Shown: positions 34,006 through 41,904 of the stretch, piece by piece
Numbering within the stretch: the first letter of the stretch is position 1
Layout: the number at the start of each line of letters is the position of its first letter
DNA from: AP-15 sp963712825
GTDB lineage: Bacteria > Pseudomonadota > Alphaproteobacteria > ATCC43930 > CGMCC-115725
Length of the DNA: 64,000 nucleotides
Direction: 5' to 3'
NCBI GenBank assembly: GCA_963712825.1
Contig: CAVQJP010000011.1
Span: 124,001 to 188,000 of the forward strand
Notes under the pieces: generated by a model
Database searches by the model: none
Seen by the model: the letters and a program-made list of their open reading frames with translations, nothing else
Told to the model about the DNA's origin: nothing
Translations under genes and position numbers: made by a program

Positions 34006-34646
34006 TGATCGTTGCAATCGTCGATTACGGCTCCGGCAATCTGCGCTCGGCGGCGAAGGCGTTCGCCCGCGCCGCCGCGGAGAACGCGATCTCGGCCGAC
34101 ATCAAAGTCACGAGCGCGCCCGAAACCGTCGCCGCCGCCGATCGGGTCGTCCTTCCGGGGGTAGGCGCCTTTGCCGACTGTCGGCGCGGGCTCGCCGGGG
34201 TGCCCGGTCTCGAGGCCGCGCTCACCGAGGCGGTCGTCGCCCGCGGCCGCCCGTTTCTCGGCATCTGCGTCGGCATGCAGCTGATGGCGCAACGCGGCCG
34301 CGAGTTCGTCACCACCGACGGTCTCGGCTGGGTTGGCGGCGAAGTCGCCGCGATGACGCCCGCCGACCCGGCGCTCAAAATCCCGCATATGGGTTGGAAC
34401 GAGCTGACCCCGCGGCGGCCCCATCCGCTGCTGGCGGGGATCGGCGTGGGCGCCCATGTCTACTTTGTGCACAGCTATCATTTCCGCCTCGCCGACGAGG
34501 CCGACCTCGTCGCCGACACCGATTACGGCGGGCCCTTTGCCGCAATCGTCGGCCACGGCAATCTCGCCGGGACCCAATTCCATCCCGAAAAGAGCCAGGA
34601 GGCGGGGTTGCGGCTGATCGGCAATTTTCTGCGATGGCGGCCGTGA
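34005..34646 (+). CDS. hisH: Imidazole glycerol phosphate synthase, glutaminase subunit
   Basis: Supplies ammonia from glutamine to HisF. The 213-aa class I amidotransferase starts MIVAIVDYGSGNLRSAAKAF. It has the oxyanion strand LPGVGAFADC, the nucleophile elbow FLGICVGMQLM with catalytic Cys, and the His and Glu of GTQFHPEKSQEAG. HSYHF is the usual interface strand. The ATG overlaps the hisB stop by one base. Its last 13 bases overlap the next gene, a GNAT acetyltransferase not normally part of the pathway. Confidence 0.96.
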   Translation: MIVAIVDYGSGNLRSAAKAFARAAAENAISADIKVTSAPETVAAADRVVLPGVGAFADCRRGLAGVPGLEAALTEAVVARGRPFLGICVGMQLMAQRGREFVTTDGLGWVGGEVAAMTPADPALKIPHMGWNELTPRRPHPLLAGIGVGAHVYFVHSYHFRLADEADLVADTDYGGPFAAIVGHGNLAGTQFHPEKSQEAGLRLIGNFLRWRP

Positions 34647-35197
34647 GCGACGAGCGCATCCCCGGTCCGAGGCTCGCGGTCGAGCGGCTGACCCAGTATT
34701 CGGGCACCGATCTCGACGATCTGTGCGACGCGACCGAGAGTGCCATCACTGAGGGCGGCGGGTTCGGCTGGCTCAAGCCGCCGCCGCGCCAGGTCCTCGA
34801 GAACTACTGGAAGGGTGTGCTGCTGGTCCCCGAGCGCCGCCTGGTCGTCGGCCGGCTCGACGGGGTCGTCGCCGGCTCGGCCCAGTTGAGCCGGGTCCCG
34901 CGCAACAACGAGGCGCAGGCCTTTGCCGGCACCTTGACGAGTGCTTTTGTGGCGCCGTGGGCGCGCGGTCACGGCCTCGGCCGCGGCATCGTGATCGAGA
35001 TCGAACGGCTCGCCCGCGAGTTGGGGCTGGCGGTGCTGAACCTCGACTTGCGCGACACCCAAAAAGCCGCGATCGGACTTTACGAGGGCCTCGGCTACCG
35101 GCGCTGGGGATCGCATCCGGTTTACGCGCGGGTCGAGGGGCGCATCGTGCCCGGGCACTACTATTACAAGCTGCTCGACGACCGGCCGGCGCCGTGA
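34634..35197 (+). CDS. GNAT family N-acetyltransferase nested in the his operon
   Basis: Acetyl-CoA-dependent transferase of 187 aa. The GNAT core includes VVGRLDGVVAGSAQLSRV and the pyrophosphate loop FVAPWARGHGLGRGIVIEIE (an R/Q-x-x-G-x-G variant). LNLDLRDTQKAAIGLYEGLGYRRWG is the usual C-terminal alpha4-beta7 element. Its start overlaps hisH by 13 bases and its stop overlaps the hisA GTG by four, so it is translationally coupled inside the cluster. No histidine-pathway step needs an acetyltransferase, so it may act on a pathway side product or be a passenger. Substrate unknown. Confidence 0.88.
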   Translation: MAAVSDERIPGPRLAVERLTQYSGTDLDDLCDATESAITEGGGFGWLKPPPRQVLENYWKGVLLVPERRLVVGRLDGVVAGSAQLSRVPRNNEAQAFAGTLTSAFVAPWARGHGLGRGIVIEIERLARELGLAVLNLDLRDTQKAAIGLYEGLGYRRWGSHPVYARVEGRIVPGHYYYKLLDDRPAP

Positions 35198-35931
35198 TCC
35201 TTTACCCGGCGATCGACCTCAAGGACGGCAACTGTGTGCGCCTCGTTCGCGGCGAGATGGCGAGCGCGACCGTCTTCAATAACGACCCGGCGGAACAGGC
35301 GCGGGCCTTCGCACAAGCCGGCTTTGACTGGCTGCACGTCGTCGACCTGAACGGCGCTTTTGACGGCCGCTCGGTCAACGGCGCCGTGGTGACGGCGATC
35401 CGCAGGGCGGTCGATCTGCGCATCCAGCTCGGCGGCGGCATTCGCGACCATGCCGCGATCGAGCATTGGCTAGGGCTCGGGATCGACCGGGTCGTGCTCG
35501 GCACCGCGGCGTTGCGCGACCCCGAATTGGTGCGGCGCGCCGCAGCCGATCATCCCGGACGGATCGCGGTCGGCGTCGATGCCCGGCATGGCCGGGTCGC
35601 GGTCCAAGGCTGGGTCGAAACCGCGGATCTCGGCGTCGTCGAATTGGCGCGCCGCTTTGAGGATTGCGGGGTCGCGGCATTGATTTATACCGACATCGCC
35701 CGCGACGGCGCGATGGGCGGCATCGACGCCGAAGCGGCAGCCGGCTTGGCGCGACAGGTGCGGCTCCCCCTAATCGCCTCGGGCGGCGTCGCCTCGCTCG
35801 CCGACATCGCCGCGCTGAAGGCGTACGAGCCGGACGGCATCGCCGGCGTCATCTGCGGGCGCGCCCTCTATGACGGCCGCATCGACCCGCGTGCCGCCTT
35901 GAAACTGGTCGCGGGATTGCCTGCATGCTGA
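35194..35931 (+). CDS. hisA: ProFAR isomerase
   Basis: Amadori isomerase of histidine synthesis, converting ProFAR to PRFAR. The 245-aa TIM barrel starts VILYPAIDLKDGNCVRLVRG with the first catalytic Asp. It has WLHVVDLNGAFDGR, IQLGGGIRDHAAIEHWL, VVLGTAALRDPEL, and the second catalytic Asp in YTDIARDGAMGG. IASGGVASLADIAAL and GVICGRALYDGRI follow. The start is GTG at 35194, sharing four bases with the stop of the GNAT gene. Its end overlaps hisF by seven bases. Confidence 0.96.
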   Translation: MILYPAIDLKDGNCVRLVRGEMASATVFNNDPAEQARAFAQAGFDWLHVVDLNGAFDGRSVNGAVVTAIRRAVDLRIQLGGGIRDHAAIEHWLGLGIDRVVLGTAALRDPELVRRAAADHPGRIAVGVDARHGRVAVQGWVETADLGVVELARRFEDCGVAALIYTDIARDGAMGGIDAEAAAGLARQVRLPLIASGGVASLADIAALKAYEPDGIAGVICGRALYDGRIDPRAALKLVAGLPAC

Positions 35932-36701
35932 AGATGCGGGTGATCCCGTGCCTCGACGTCAAGGACGGGCGGGTCGTCAAGGGCGTCAACTTTGTCGATT
36001 TGGTCGATGCCGGCGACCCGGTGGCGCAGGCCCGTTTTTACGATCGTGAGGGCGCCGACGAGCTGTGCTTTCTCGACATCACCGCCAGCGCCGAGAACCG
36101 CGACACGCTCTACGACGCGGTGCGCCGCACCGCCGAGGAATGCTTTATGCCGTTGACCGTCGGCGGCGGGGTGCGCACGGTCGAGGACGTCCGCCGCCTG
36201 CTGCTCGCCGGCGCCGACAAGGTGTCGATCAACACCGCCGCGGTCGCGCGCCCGGATTTCGTGCGCGAAGCGGCCGAGAAGTTCGGCAGCCAGTGCACTG
36301 TCGTCGCGATCGACGCCAAGGCTGTCGCACCGGCCCACGGAACCGCCGAGGGTCGGTGGGAGGTATTCACCCATGGCGGCCGCAGGGCGACCGGCATCGA
36401 CGCGGTCGACTGGGCGCGGCGGCTCGCCGATTATGGCGCCGGCGAGATTCTGCTGACCTCGATGGACCGCGACGGTACCAAATCGGGTTTCGACATCGCC
36501 TTGACCCGCGCCGTCGCCGATGCCGTGCGGGTGCCGGTCATCGCCTCGGGCGGGGTCGGCACGCTCGATCATCTGGTCGAGGGGATTCGCGACGGCCACG
36601 CGACCGCGGTGCTGGCGGCCTCGATCTTTCATTTCGGGACGTGGCGGATCGGCGAGGCCAAGGCGCGGCTCGCCGCCGCCGGCATCCCGGTGCGGAGCTG
36701 A
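35925..36701 (+). CDS. hisF: Imidazole glycerol phosphate synthase, cyclase subunit
   Basis: Cyclase that uses ammonia from HisH to make imidazoleglycerol phosphate and AICAR. The 258-aa barrel begins with MRVIPCLDVKDGRVVKGVNF at residue 4 onward, containing the first catalytic Asp. It has LCFLDITASAENRDT, LTVGGGVRTVEDVRRLL, KVSINTAAVARPDF, VVAIDAK, the second Asp in LLTSMDRDGTKSGFD, and VIASGGVGTLDHL. The ATG at 35925 overlaps hisA; a second ATG three codons in is possible. hisE follows after 3 bp. Confidence 0.97.
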   Translation: MLKMRVIPCLDVKDGRVVKGVNFVDLVDAGDPVAQARFYDREGADELCFLDITASAENRDTLYDAVRRTAEECFMPLTVGGGVRTVEDVRRLLLAGADKVSINTAAVARPDFVREAAEKFGSQCTVVAIDAKAVAPAHGTAEGRWEVFTHGGRRATGIDAVDWARRLADYGAGEILLTSMDRDGTKSGFDIALTRAVADAVRVPVIASGGVGTLDHLVEGIRDGHATAVLAASIFHFGTWRIGEAKARLAAAGIPVRS

Positions 36702-36704
36702 GGG

Positions 36705-37037
36705 ATGTCCGACGAATTGGGGGCGGCGCTCGGCCGGCTGTGGCGCGTCATCGATTCACGGCGCGGCGCCGACCCGCAGACCTCCTACACCGCCCGGCTG
36801 TTCGCCCGTGGGCGTGACAAGATTGCCCAAAAGCTCGGCGAGGAGGCCGTCGAGGCGGTCATTGAAGGGGTTAGGGGCGACCGCACCAAGCTCGTCGGCG
36901 AGAGCGCCGACCTGCTGTATCACCTGTTTGTGCTGTGGGCCGACACCGGGGTGATGCCGACCGATGTCGCCGCCGAGCTGACCCGCCGCGAAGGCGCTTC
37001 GGGGCTCGCCGAAAAGCGCGGCCGAACAGTTCTTTGA
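36705..37037 (+). CDS. hisE: Phosphoribosyl-ATP pyrophosphatase
   Basis: Hydrolyses phosphoribosyl-ATP to phosphoribosyl-AMP, the second step of histidine synthesis. The 110-aa all-helical MazG-like enzyme has SYTARLFARGRDKIAQKLGE, then EAVEAVIEG with the metal-binding Glu residues, and KLVGESADLLYHLFVLWAD with the Glu-x-x-Asp pair. It is a stand-alone HisE with no HisI fusion, and hisI is not nearby. It follows hisF by 3 bp and precedes the HIT gene by 22 bp, so it belongs to the same transcript. Confidence 0.94.
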   Translation: MSDELGAALGRLWRVIDSRRGADPQTSYTARLFARGRDKIAQKLGEEAVEAVIEGVRGDRTKLVGESADLLYHLFVLWADTGVMPTDVAAELTRREGASGLAEKRGRTVL

Positions 37038-37059
37038 GCAATTTGAGCGGAGGCGAAGC

Positions 37060-37422
37060 GTGGCCTACGATCGCAACAACGTCTTTGCCCGTGTCCTGCG
37101 CGGCGAGATCCCGTGCACCAAGGTCTACGAGGACGACCACGTCCTGGCGTTTCTCGACATCAACCCGCTGGCCCCGACCCACATCCTGGTGATCCCCAAG
37201 GGCGAATACGTGTCGCTCGACGATTTTTCCGCAAATGCGTCGGCGGCCGAGCACTCGGCCATGTTTCGCGCCTTGGGGCGGATCGCCGCGGAGCGCGGCA
37301 TCGCCGAAACCGGCCATCGCATCATTGCCAACAGCGGCCGCGACGGGCACCAGGAGGTGCCGCATTTCCATGTGCACCTTTTCGGCGGGCGCGATCTCGA
37401 CCGGATGCTGCTGCGCCGCTGA
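37060..37422 (+). CDS. HIT family protein (HinT-like)
   Basis: Histidine-triad nucleotide-binding protein of the HinT/PKCI type, a purine nucleoside phosphoramidase in characterised members. The 120-aa product has NVFARVLRGEIPCTKVYEDD, AFLDINPLAPTHILVIPK and the triad HFHVHLFGGRDL. Length and order are standard. The start is GTG at 37060 with GAGCGGAGG upstream. Its place as last gene of the his cluster, where coaA stands in some relatives, suggests only co-transcription. The Uma2 gene converges with no gap. Confidence 0.92.
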   Translation: MAYDRNNVFARVLRGEIPCTKVYEDDHVLAFLDINPLAPTHILVIPKGEYVSLDDFSANASAAEHSAMFRALGRIAAERGIAETGHRIIANSGRDGHQEVPHFHVHLFGGRDLDRMLLRR

Positions 37423-38010
37423 TCAGCCGGAAGCAACGAACCGCGTGCCCTCGTAAACCGCTGCGAGCGGGCACTCGAAGCCGATGCTTTCCACTGCCAG
37501 CCGGCCCTGTTCGCCGATCGGCACCGAGTTTGCCGGCCAGCTTCCGTCAGGCTCGCGACGGATCAGCTCGGCCGCAACATGCGTCGAGCGGACCAGCAGG
37601 ATTTCGCGAACCGTCGGGATCGTCGTGTAGGCCCACACATTCGCCCGGGTTTCGGGCTCGTTGCTTGGCGACAGGATTTCGACAAGGAGCAGCGGCTCGC
37701 TCATGGCGTGGACGCCCTGCACATCCGCCGCGCAGGTGACCGCGAGATCGGGGACGCGCATGTTGGCGTCCGATCGGACCCGCGGGACGACACCCGGTGC
37801 AACCACCACATGACAGCCGCTGCCGATCAGATGGTTCATGAGAATCCCGGCAAGATTCGCCTGGATAATGCCATGAGTTATGCTCGCCGGCGCCATGGCC
37901 TGCGGCTCGCCGTCGATCAGCTGATGCTTGAGCCCGGTGCCGTCGCCCGGCCAATCGATGAACTCGGCGACGGTCATCCGCGACAGTGTGAGTTTCGGCA
38001 GCGCCGACAT
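37423..38010 (-). CDS. Uma2 family (DUF820) nuclease-fold protein
   Basis: Predicted PD-(D/E)XK-fold protein of 195 aa; targets unknown, and the family is often amplified in environmental bacteria. Visible motifs are MTVAEFIDWPGDG near the start, HGIIQANLAGILMNHL, the Asp of RVPDLAVTC, and the Glu of LLLVEILSPSNEPETRANVWAYTTIPTVREI (spread over about residues 107-137). The usual Lys of the active site seems to be Asn in RANVWAY, a pattern I recall from a common subgroup. So catalysis is uncertain. The ATG at 38010 is the natural start. It converges with the HIT gene. Confidence 0.8.
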   Translation of the reverse strand: MSALPKLTLSRMTVAEFIDWPGDGTGLKHQLIDGEPQAMAPASITHGIIQANLAGILMNHLIGSGCHVVVAPGVVPRVRSDANMRVPDLAVTCAADVQGVHAMSEPLLLVEILSPSNEPETRANVWAYTTIPTVREILLVRSTHVAAELIRREPDGSWPANSVPIGEQGRLAVESIGFECPLAAVYEGTRFVASG

Positions 38011-38150
38011 CGTTACCCTCCGGTCCCGCTAGATAATATCACGGGACCGCGAGCGATAGGCACCCCCGGCGCGCGCCCCTCGTCCACCGGAAGATCCGCC
38101 CGGATGTCAGGGTCCTTGATCTCGCACCCGTTTTTTGTACCTGCCCGCCT

Positions 38151-38363
38151 TCAGGCCTGCTGCTTCAGGATCGCGCGCATCGACTGCGGGATCGGCTCAT
38201 GGAGAACATGGTCAAAGAGAGCGTGCAGCAGCTCTTCCCCATTGGTCTTGCCATCGAGGAAAGCCGAAATCCGCGCCTCCACCGGTCGCGTCGGCAGTTC
38301 GGCGGTCGCGAAGCGGCATCGAACATTCGCAGCCATGGTCATCCGATTTCTTATGCAGCTCAT
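38151..38363 (-). CDS. Small protein with NepR/anti-sigma-like C-terminal motif
   Basis: A 70-codon frame. Its C-terminal half, FLDGKTNGEELLHALFDHVL followed by HEPIPQSMRAILKQQ, resembles the short helix-EPxPxxL segment of NepR-type anti-sigma factors and some membrane anti-sigma factors. The first 25 residues are not distinctive. No EcfG sigma factor or PhyR is adjacent, which argues against a working general-stress switch at this site. Starts at 38363, 38342 or 38336 are possible, none with a strong ribosome site. The resemblance is short, so the assignment is weak. Confidence 0.45.
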   Translation of the reverse strand: MSCIRNRMTMAANVRCRFATAELPTRPVEARISAFLDGKTNGEELLHALFDHVLHEPIPQSMRAILKQQA

Positions 38364-38403
38364 ATCACTCTACCGACGTTTGGTTACCGAATTCGAGGCC
38401 TTC

Positions 38404-38421
38404 GTGTCAAGCTGGTGACAC
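38404..38421. promoter_or_regulatory. Palindrome GTGTCA-N6-TGACAC
   Basis: A perfect 6-bp inverted repeat with a six-base spacer lies in the 231-bp divergent gap between the small anti-sigma-like gene and the ABC transporter operon. It could be an operator for either side. No matching copy was noticed elsewhere in the window. Confidence 0.35.
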
Positions 38422-38594
38422 CAATTGAACAGATTGTAACAGAAGAGGGTCCAAGCGATCGGCGCGGAGCCGGCATGTCCTGCGCGCATGGAACCATCCG
38501 AACGAGTGTGGCCAGCAACCGCGGATTGGCGCAGCGGCTCGACGGTGAAGCCGGCCCCGGTTACACTCGATCGGAAAAACGAGAAAGACCGGCA

Positions 38595-39602
38595 ATGACT
38601 TATCGGACAAAACGCCTGACGATCGCGATCGGCGCCATGCTGGTCGCGGCGCTCGGCACGATTGCGGCCCATGCGGCCGACCTGCAAAAAGTCCGCTTCG
38701 GCACCGATTGGAAGGCGGAGGCCGAGCATGGCGGATACTATCAGGCGATCGCCACCGGGATTTACCGGCGCTACGGCCTCGACGTCGAATTGCGGCAGGG
38801 CGGCCCCCAGGTTAACCATGCCCAATTGCTCGCCGCCGGTCGGCTCGATTTCAACATCGCGACCAATTCCTTTGTGCCGCTCAACTTTGTCCAGCAGAAC
38901 GTCCCGATGGTCGCCGTCGCCGCGATATTTCAGAAGGACCCCTCGGTGCTGATCGCTCATCCCGGCCAGGGCGACGACAGCTTTGCCGCGCTTAAGGGCA
39001 AGCCGATCATGATCGGCTCCGACACGCGGATCGGCAGCTGGATCTTCCTGAAGAAAAAATTCGGCTACAGCGACAGCCAGATCCGGCCCTACACCTTCAG
39101 CGTCGCCCCGTTCCTCGCCAATCCGCAGGCGATCCAGCAGGGATATCTGTCGAGCGAGCCGTTCACGATCGAAAAGGCCGGGGTCAAGCCGGTCGTGCTG
39201 CTGATCGCCGATGCCGGCTATTCGAGCTACAGCTCGCTGATCGAGACCTCGGACAGGCTGGTGCACGCCAACCCGGATCTGGTGCAGCGCTTTGTCGATG
39301 CCAGCATCGAGGGCTGGCACAGCTATCTCTATGGCGACCCGGCGCCGGCCGACGCATTGATAAAGCGCGACAACCCCGAGATGACCGATGCGCTGCTGGC
39401 CTACGGGATCGCCAAGCTCAAGGAATACGGCATCGTCGACAGCGGCGCCGCCAAGACAGACGGGATCGGCGCGATGACCGATGCGCGCTGGCGCGATTTC
39501 TTCGACACGATGTCCGATGCCGGCGTCTACCCCAAAGACATGGACTACAAAAAGGCGTTCACGTTGCAATTCGTGAACAAGAAGGTCGGGATCGAACCCT
39601 GA
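38595..39602 (+). CDS. ABC transporter substrate-binding protein, NMT1/SsuA-like
   Basis: Periplasmic binding protein of 335 aa for an NMT1/THI5- or SsuA-type importer. A Sec signal peptide (residues 1-28, KRLTIAIGAMLVAALGTIAAHA) precedes the mature domain. The mature part has FGTDWKAEAEHGGYYQAIATGIYRRYG, QVNHAQLLAAGRLDFNIATN, and a hinge region ending at DADALIKRDNPEMT-like sequence. The FGTDW...GGYYQA opening resembles pyrimidine-precursor (HMP) and nitrate/sulfonate binders. No TPP riboswitch or thiamin gene is near, so the ligand is open. The ATPase and permease genes follow at once. Confidence 0.88.
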   Translation: MTYRTKRLTIAIGAMLVAALGTIAAHAADLQKVRFGTDWKAEAEHGGYYQAIATGIYRRYGLDVELRQGGPQVNHAQLLAAGRLDFNIATNSFVPLNFVQQNVPMVAVAAIFQKDPSVLIAHPGQGDDSFAALKGKPIMIGSDTRIGSWIFLKKKFGYSDSQIRPYTFSVAPFLANPQAIQQGYLSSEPFTIEKAGVKPVVLLIADAGYSSYSSLIETSDRLVHANPDLVQRFVDASIEGWHSYLYGDPAPADALIKRDNPEMTDALLAYGIAKLKEYGIVDSGAAKTDGIGAMTDARWRDFFDTMSDAGVYPKDMDYKKAFTLQFVNKKVGIEP

Positions 39603-39610
39603 CCGCGCCC

Positions 39611-40432
39611 TTGGTTTCCCGCGAGCCGGCAGCAGGTCCGGTCGTTTCGCTGCGCGGCATCGGCAAGCGCTTCAACACCGGCGTCACAGCGCTGGCGCCG
39701 GTCGATCTCGATGTCGGCCGCGGCGAGTTTTTGAGCGTGCTCGGCCCCTCGGGGTGCGGCAAGACCACCCTGCTGCGCATCATCGCCGGGCTGATCGCGC
39801 CGAGCGAGGGAGTGCGGCATCTGGCCTTGGCCGCGGCCGGCCGCGATGGCGGCAGGGCGGCGCGCGGGCGTATCGGCTTTGTCTTTCAGGACCCGACCCT
39901 GATGCCGTGGAGCACGGTGCTGGGCAACGTGCTGCTGCCGTTTCGCCTCGCCGGCCGGGTCGGTCCGGCCGAGCGCGAGCGTGCCGCTGCCGAACTGCGC
40001 GCCGTCGGGCTCGCCGGTTTCGAGCGCGCCTATCCGCGGCAACTCTCGGGCGGGATGCGGATGCGCGTCTCGATCGCGCGGGCGATGGTGACCGACCCCG
40101 ATCTCTTGCTCCTCGACGAGCCCTTTGCCGCCCTCGACGAGATTACACGGCTGGCGCTCAACGACGACCTGCTGCGGCTGTGGCAGAGCCGGCGGGCGAC
40201 GGTCGTCTTTGTCACCCACAGCGTCTTCGAATCGGTCTACCTGTCGAGCCGCATCGCGGTCATGACCTCGCGGCCCGGCCATATCGCCGCCGATCTCGCG
40301 GTCGACCTGCCGCAACCGCGCGAGCGCTCGCTGCGCACGACGGCGGGCTATGCCGCGATGTGCGCCGCGGTGTCGGCGCAGCTGGGCCAGGCAATGGTGG
40401 GCCAAGCGATGGCGGCGGACGGACGAGCATGA
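39611..40432 (+). CDS. ABC transporter ATP-binding protein (nitrate/sulfonate/taurine type)
   Basis: ATPase of the importer, 273 aa. Walker A is LGPSGCGKTTLLRII, the Q-loop is GFVFQDPTLMPWSTVLGNV, the signature is LSGGMRMRVSIARAM, Walker B is LLLLDEPFAALDEI, and the switch His lies in VVFVTHSVFESVYL. The FQDPTLMPW pattern is characteristic of the SsuB/TauB/NrtD group. The start appears to be TTG at 39611, eight bases after the upstream stop; a CTG at 39599 that overlaps the stop would be even closer. The stop overlaps the permease ATG (ATGA). Confidence 0.92.
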   Translation: MVSREPAAGPVVSLRGIGKRFNTGVTALAPVDLDVGRGEFLSVLGPSGCGKTTLLRIIAGLIAPSEGVRHLALAAAGRDGGRAARGRIGFVFQDPTLMPWSTVLGNVLLPFRLAGRVGPAERERAAAELRAVGLAGFERAYPRQLSGGMRMRVSIARAMVTDPDLLLLDEPFAALDEITRLALNDDLLRLWQSRRATVVFVTHSVFESVYLSSRIAVMTSRPGHIAADLAVDLPQPRERSLRTTAGYAAMCAAVSAQLGQAMVGQAMAADGRA

Positions 40433-41223
40433 GACGGCGGGTGCGCCTGTGGCGGGTGGCCGCCCCGCTCGCGGTCGGCGCGGTGCTGCTCGCTTTGTGG
40501 CAGGGGGTCGTGCGCGTCGAGGACATCCCGCCCTACATCCTGCCGGGACCGGCGGCGATCGCGGCGTCCTTGTGGACCGACGGGCCGAGCCTCTTGGGCT
40601 CGCTCTTCGTGACCCTGCGCATCACCTTGGCAGCGCTCGCCGCGGCCGCGGTGCTCGGCGGCGGCATCGCGCTGTTGTTTTCGCTGTCGCGGCTCTTGGC
40701 GCTGAGCCTTTTCCCGTACGCGGTGATCCTGCAGGTGACGCCGATCGTCGCGATCGCACCCTTGATCATCATCTGGGTCCAGCAGCCGTTTCTGGCGTTG
40801 CTGGTATGCGCCTGGATCGTCGCCTTCTTCCCGATCGTGTCGAACACGACGATCGGGCTCAACAGCGCCGACCGCAATTTGCTGGCGTTGTTCCGGCTTT
40901 ACGGCGCCACCCCGGCGCAGGTGCTGCGCTATCTGAAATTGCCGACGGCATTGCCGTATTTTCTTGCCGGGCTGCGAATTTCAGGCGGTCTGGCGCTGAT
41001 CGGCGCCGTCGTCGCCGAATTTGTCGCCGGCACCGGCGGCACCGAGACCGGGCTCGCCTTTCGCATCCTCGAAGCTGGCTATCGCTTGGCGATCCCGCGG
41101 CTGTTCGCCGCCCTGTTTCTGCTGTCGGCGACCGGCATCGTTATCTATGTGGCGATCGACCTGCTGTCGCGGCTGATCCTGCGCCATTGGCACGAGAGCG
41201 CCATCGAGGAAGATGAGGAGTGA
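40429..41223 (+). CDS. ABC transporter permease (SsuC/TauC-like)
   Basis: Inner-membrane permease, 264 aa, six predicted helices. The typical start of the family is seen in WQGVVRVEDIPPYILPGPAAI, and TLRITLAALAAAAVLGGGIALLF is helix two. The cytoplasmic coupling loop (EAA-like) lies in LFRLYGATPAQVLRYLKLPTALPYFLAGLRI. GAVVAEFVAGTGGTETGLAF is a landmark of SsuC/TauC permeases. The ATG overlaps the ATPase stop by four bases. The three genes form one operon. Confidence 0.92.
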   Translation: MRRRVRLWRVAAPLAVGAVLLALWQGVVRVEDIPPYILPGPAAIAASLWTDGPSLLGSLFVTLRITLAALAAAAVLGGGIALLFSLSRLLALSLFPYAVILQVTPIVAIAPLIIIWVQQPFLALLVCAWIVAFFPIVSNTTIGLNSADRNLLALFRLYGATPAQVLRYLKLPTALPYFLAGLRISGGLALIGAVVAEFVAGTGGTETGLAFRILEAGYRLAIPRLFAALFLLSATGIVIYVAIDLLSRLILRHWHESAIEEDEE

Positions 41224-41242
41224 GCCGACCCGTTGTTGCCGA

Positions 41243-41638
41243 TCAGTCGGGATGCGGCCCTTCCTTCGAGTTTTCCAGCACCCTGCCGGTCCGCGCGTCG
41301 ACCCCGACTTCCTGGGTCGCAGCCCCCCGTTTGATGTCGAACGAGTATCTGAGACCGCTTCCGCCCAACTCTTTCTCCAGTTCCTCGCCGACGATGTTGC
41401 CGGGGTGCGCCTTCAAGGCGATCACGCGCGCCTCGGCGATGCCGATCTTTGCTTGATTGGCCATCTCCTGGCCGGTGTATGCTCGCGCCGAAAAGGCGCC
41501 AAACACCGTGGCGATGGCGAGACCGCCGGCGAGCCAGAGATTCGCCGCCTGCGAACCGCGGATTGATTGTCGTTGCCCGAGCCTCAATTGTACCTCCACT
41601 TTGCAAGCGCAACAGCCGCGCATCCCGAGAGTGGCCAT
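41243..41638 (-). CDS. Membrane-anchored or secreted PepSY-domain protein
   Basis: Small PepSY protein. A hydrophobic segment (LWLAGGLAIATVFGAFSARA) is followed by a single PepSY module: KIGIAEARVIALKAHPGNIV, EKELGGSGLRYSFDIKRG and VGVDARTGRVLENSKEG. PepSY modules often inhibit proteases or assist periplasmic redox proteins. The ATG at 41638 gives 131 aa but has no ribosome site. A TTG at 41587 is preceded by GGAGGT and would place the hydrophobic signal nearer the start (114 aa). It converges with the ABC operon. Confidence 0.65.
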   Translation of the reverse strand: MATLGMRGCCACKVEVQLRLGQRQSIRGSQAANLWLAGGLAIATVFGAFSARAYTGQEMANQAKIGIAEARVIALKAHPGNIVGEELEKELGGSGLRYSFDIKRGAATQEVGVDARTGRVLENSKEGPHPD

Positions 41639-41904
41639 CCGCGATTACGCGGAGGTGGAGGGGCGATGAAATCTCTGCAACGTTTCGCCGGTTTCGCGGC
41701 CGGGTGCCTTCGCGGTGCCTTCGCCTGGCGGCGGCACAGATGTGCGGCGGCGGCGCTGCGTGGATCTGTCGCGGCAACCCGCCATCTTCTGCCACCTTAG
41801 CTCCTTAGAAGAACGCCGGGAGGAGACCCGCCGGTCCGCGAGACGGCAGCTTGCGGCCATGAAGCAAGCCGCGTGCCCGCTTTGTTGATCCCAAGAGGTG
41901 CTGC

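Noticed and set aside
38364..38594. Possible TPP riboswitch before the NMT1/THI5-like ABC operon
   Set aside because: The conserved CUGAGA and GAUAAUGCCAGCG-type elements are absent, so thiamin-precursor transport is not supported.
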